From Owenia fusiformis (Eukaryota > Annelida > Polychaeta > Sabellida > Oweniidae), in assembly GCA_903813345.2 (NCBI GenBank), contig CAIIXF020000001.1:30929915-30993914 (forward strand): DNA of 64,000 nt, written 5' to 3'. A program made the translations under genes and the position numbers. The stretch's first letter is position 1, and the number at the start of each line of letters is the position of its first letter. Shown here piece by piece: positions 62,623 through 64,000 of this stretch. The notes under the pieces were generated by a model that did not search any database, was not told where the DNA came from, and saw only the letters and a list, made by a program, of their open reading frames with translations.

Positions 62623-62640
62623 AATGAGCTAAATTCTAAG

Positions 62641-63017
62641 TTTCATGTCTCAAGCTCTCCCAAGCAGTAAAAAAATAATTCCTGTTAACTTTAGTAGCAC
62701 AATAAATGAATACATAGCTTCATACATGCAAATGATGGATAAATTCCAGGCGCGTATCGTGGTCATTTTGCAAGGGTACGCCCCGTATGTGGATGAATAA
62801 AAAATTACTTCTTACATTCAATAATGTCAATGATACTCAAGTTTATACGTACTGAATTTGCTGATTTTGAGCGTGTACTCTGCCGGGATGGACCCCATAC
62901 GGCCTTGAAGAAGCGTACAAGAATGACGCAACTCTTTGAATCACGAAAAAATTTGAATCTTTGAATCACGAAAACAGTGAATGACAATGAGGGAATCGAG
63001 AACTTATTGTTACACTA
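62641..63017. other. Spacer
   Basis: Nothing recognisable beyond a short direct repeat tttgaatcacgaaaa at about 62933-62975. Confidence 0.5.
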
Positions 63018-63892
63018 CTATCACACCAAACTAGTTTTTACTACGTTCTCGAAAACGGGCTTCAACTGTGTATGGACGGACTGGACGTACTTAGAACAGT
63101 TTGGGGTCTATTTACAAACTTCATCGAACGTACTCGAACGGATAGATCCCCTAAAACTTAGAACATGCTCAAAATGTTCTCGTGGTCGATACGTTCTACA
63201 ATTAGAACGAGTGACAACGTACTACCGACGAGCTGGACGTACTACGAACGGAAACGTCGTACTTCAATCGATCCTACTAGGGACGTTTTATCAACGAGTT
63301 GAACTGTCTGAGGACGTATTGAGAACGAGGCAGAACTAAGCTGCAACTTTCTAAGGTCTATTTACGAACTTCATGATCGTTCTCAGACGGGAAGGTGATT
63401 TTACAATTTTGAATCGATTCAAAATTCGATGGCGACCATACCGTTCTGTAATCAGGTCATGATGACCTTCTAGACTAAGGGACGCGTTATACGACGTTGC
63501 ACACCCACTCTACTTTACCTAACCCCTAAAAATGCATAAGATACTCTGTTTGTCTAATTGTATCGTTTAGTATATTTTTGAAAGTATCTTATTAACATCT
63601 AACGTCATCCGATAAACCATTCATAAGGAACAGACAAATAAAAACAAATACATAATTATTAATAATAAGCCAAATGGGTTGCTCATGAACACCAAATGCA
63701 AGGTATAGTAGAGTGACACCGACGTGGTGCGACACGAACGAACTGCGAACGAGATGGACGTATTGAAGACTGTTTAAGAACGAAGTAGCTAATTATTTTA
63801 GACATATTTCCCAACCACAGCCAGATTGAGCCCGTTTTACAACGTTTTCGTAGGACTGGCAAGAACGGGTAAAAACTAGTTTGGTGTGATAG
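63018..63892. mobile_element. 875-bp inverted-repeat element with CpG-rich, acgta-rich interior
   Basis: Ends ctatcacaccaaactagttt and its inverse, with inner mirrored gttctcgaaaacgggc / gaacgggtaaaaac. The interior contains many gaacg, acgtac and cgtact words in both orientations. The 120-aa frame across it has no recognisable domain. No target duplication was seen. Confidence 0.75.
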
Positions 63893-64000
63893 GGGGGTTA
63901 ATACACTTGTACAACAAAGGTTTACACATCATCAAAGAAAATAACAGTAAAATAGTGAATTTCATGTTTTTTCAAAATATTTTTTCAAATTCAAACAGTA

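Larger units (their letters stand above)
61312..62640 (-). mobile_element. Internally deleted non-LTR retrotransposon fragment
   Basis: Minus strand, 5' to 3': an open frame (62622-61939, 227 aa) covering the linker after the endonuclease (WWSPDLSRKVKELRRAKRKY), then a frame change near 61945. After it comes the C-terminal RT segment, with NRKARNVINQIISGHTKLNS and NCPHCKIPETIKHYVFDC, ending TAA at 61575. The 3' end carries a (GAA)n tail at 61313-61327. The reverse-transcriptase palm is missing between the two parts. Confidence 0.8.

Noticed and set aside
62977-63339. 120-aa plus-strand frame
   Set aside because: It lies within the 875-bp inverted-repeat element. Composition follows the acgta/gaacg words; no domain recognised.

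Overview
This is eukaryotic nuclear DNA from an invertebrate animal, probably a marine deuterostome or lophotrochozoan. The sequence is AT-rich. Genes are split by GT-AG introns, and introns and spacers are crowded with MITE and foldback elements, minisatellites and poly-G tracts. CUB/EGF/IgGFc-binding secreted proteins and an invertebrate DCDC2 fit such an animal, but the species cannot be named from the sequence.

Layout. (1) 1-1341, minus: a long open exon of a type II membrane protein with propeller-like motifs; it runs off the left edge. (2) 2691-7183, plus: a complete nine-exon gene (952 aa) for a secreted protein with a signal peptide, CUB, EGF, CUB, IgGFc-binding domain and Cys-rich C-terminus. 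(3) 7184-11052: mobile-element spacer with an 850-bp near-perfect foldback element. (4) 11053-46325, plus: a DCDC2-like gene with two doublecortin domains, three IQ motifs and a (NSKPQTP)n tail. Its introns hold a 29-bp minisatellite, nested transposons and an array copying one of its own splice acceptors. An RFX X-box-like site lies 156 bp upstream of its ATG. (5) 46326-50367: spacer with several hairpin elements. (6) 50368-61063, minus: a complete eight-exon PTER gene (349 aa, the same length as human PTER). Its introns carry a CACTA-type element, a mariner relic, a hAT element with an exact 8-bp target duplication, and MITEs. (7) 61312-64000: an internally deleted LINE fragment and an 875-bp inverted-repeat element rich in CpG.

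The three main genes do not form a pathway: one product is secreted and possibly defensive or adhesive, one is ciliary/microtubule-associated, and one is a metabolic amidohydrolase. The 1-1341 and 2691-7183 genes are divergent neighbours; the DCDC2-like and PTER genes converge. Exon models were built by hand from splice consensus, reading phase and family similarity. Phase closes across every exon junction of the secreted, DCDC2 core and PTER models.

The most unusual structure is at 26834-27511. Eight ~76-bp units each repeat the 3' splice acceptor plus the first ~45 nt of DCDC2 exon 8. Units 1-7 reach an in-frame stop. Unit 8 has lost one base, so its use would add 25 codons in frame.
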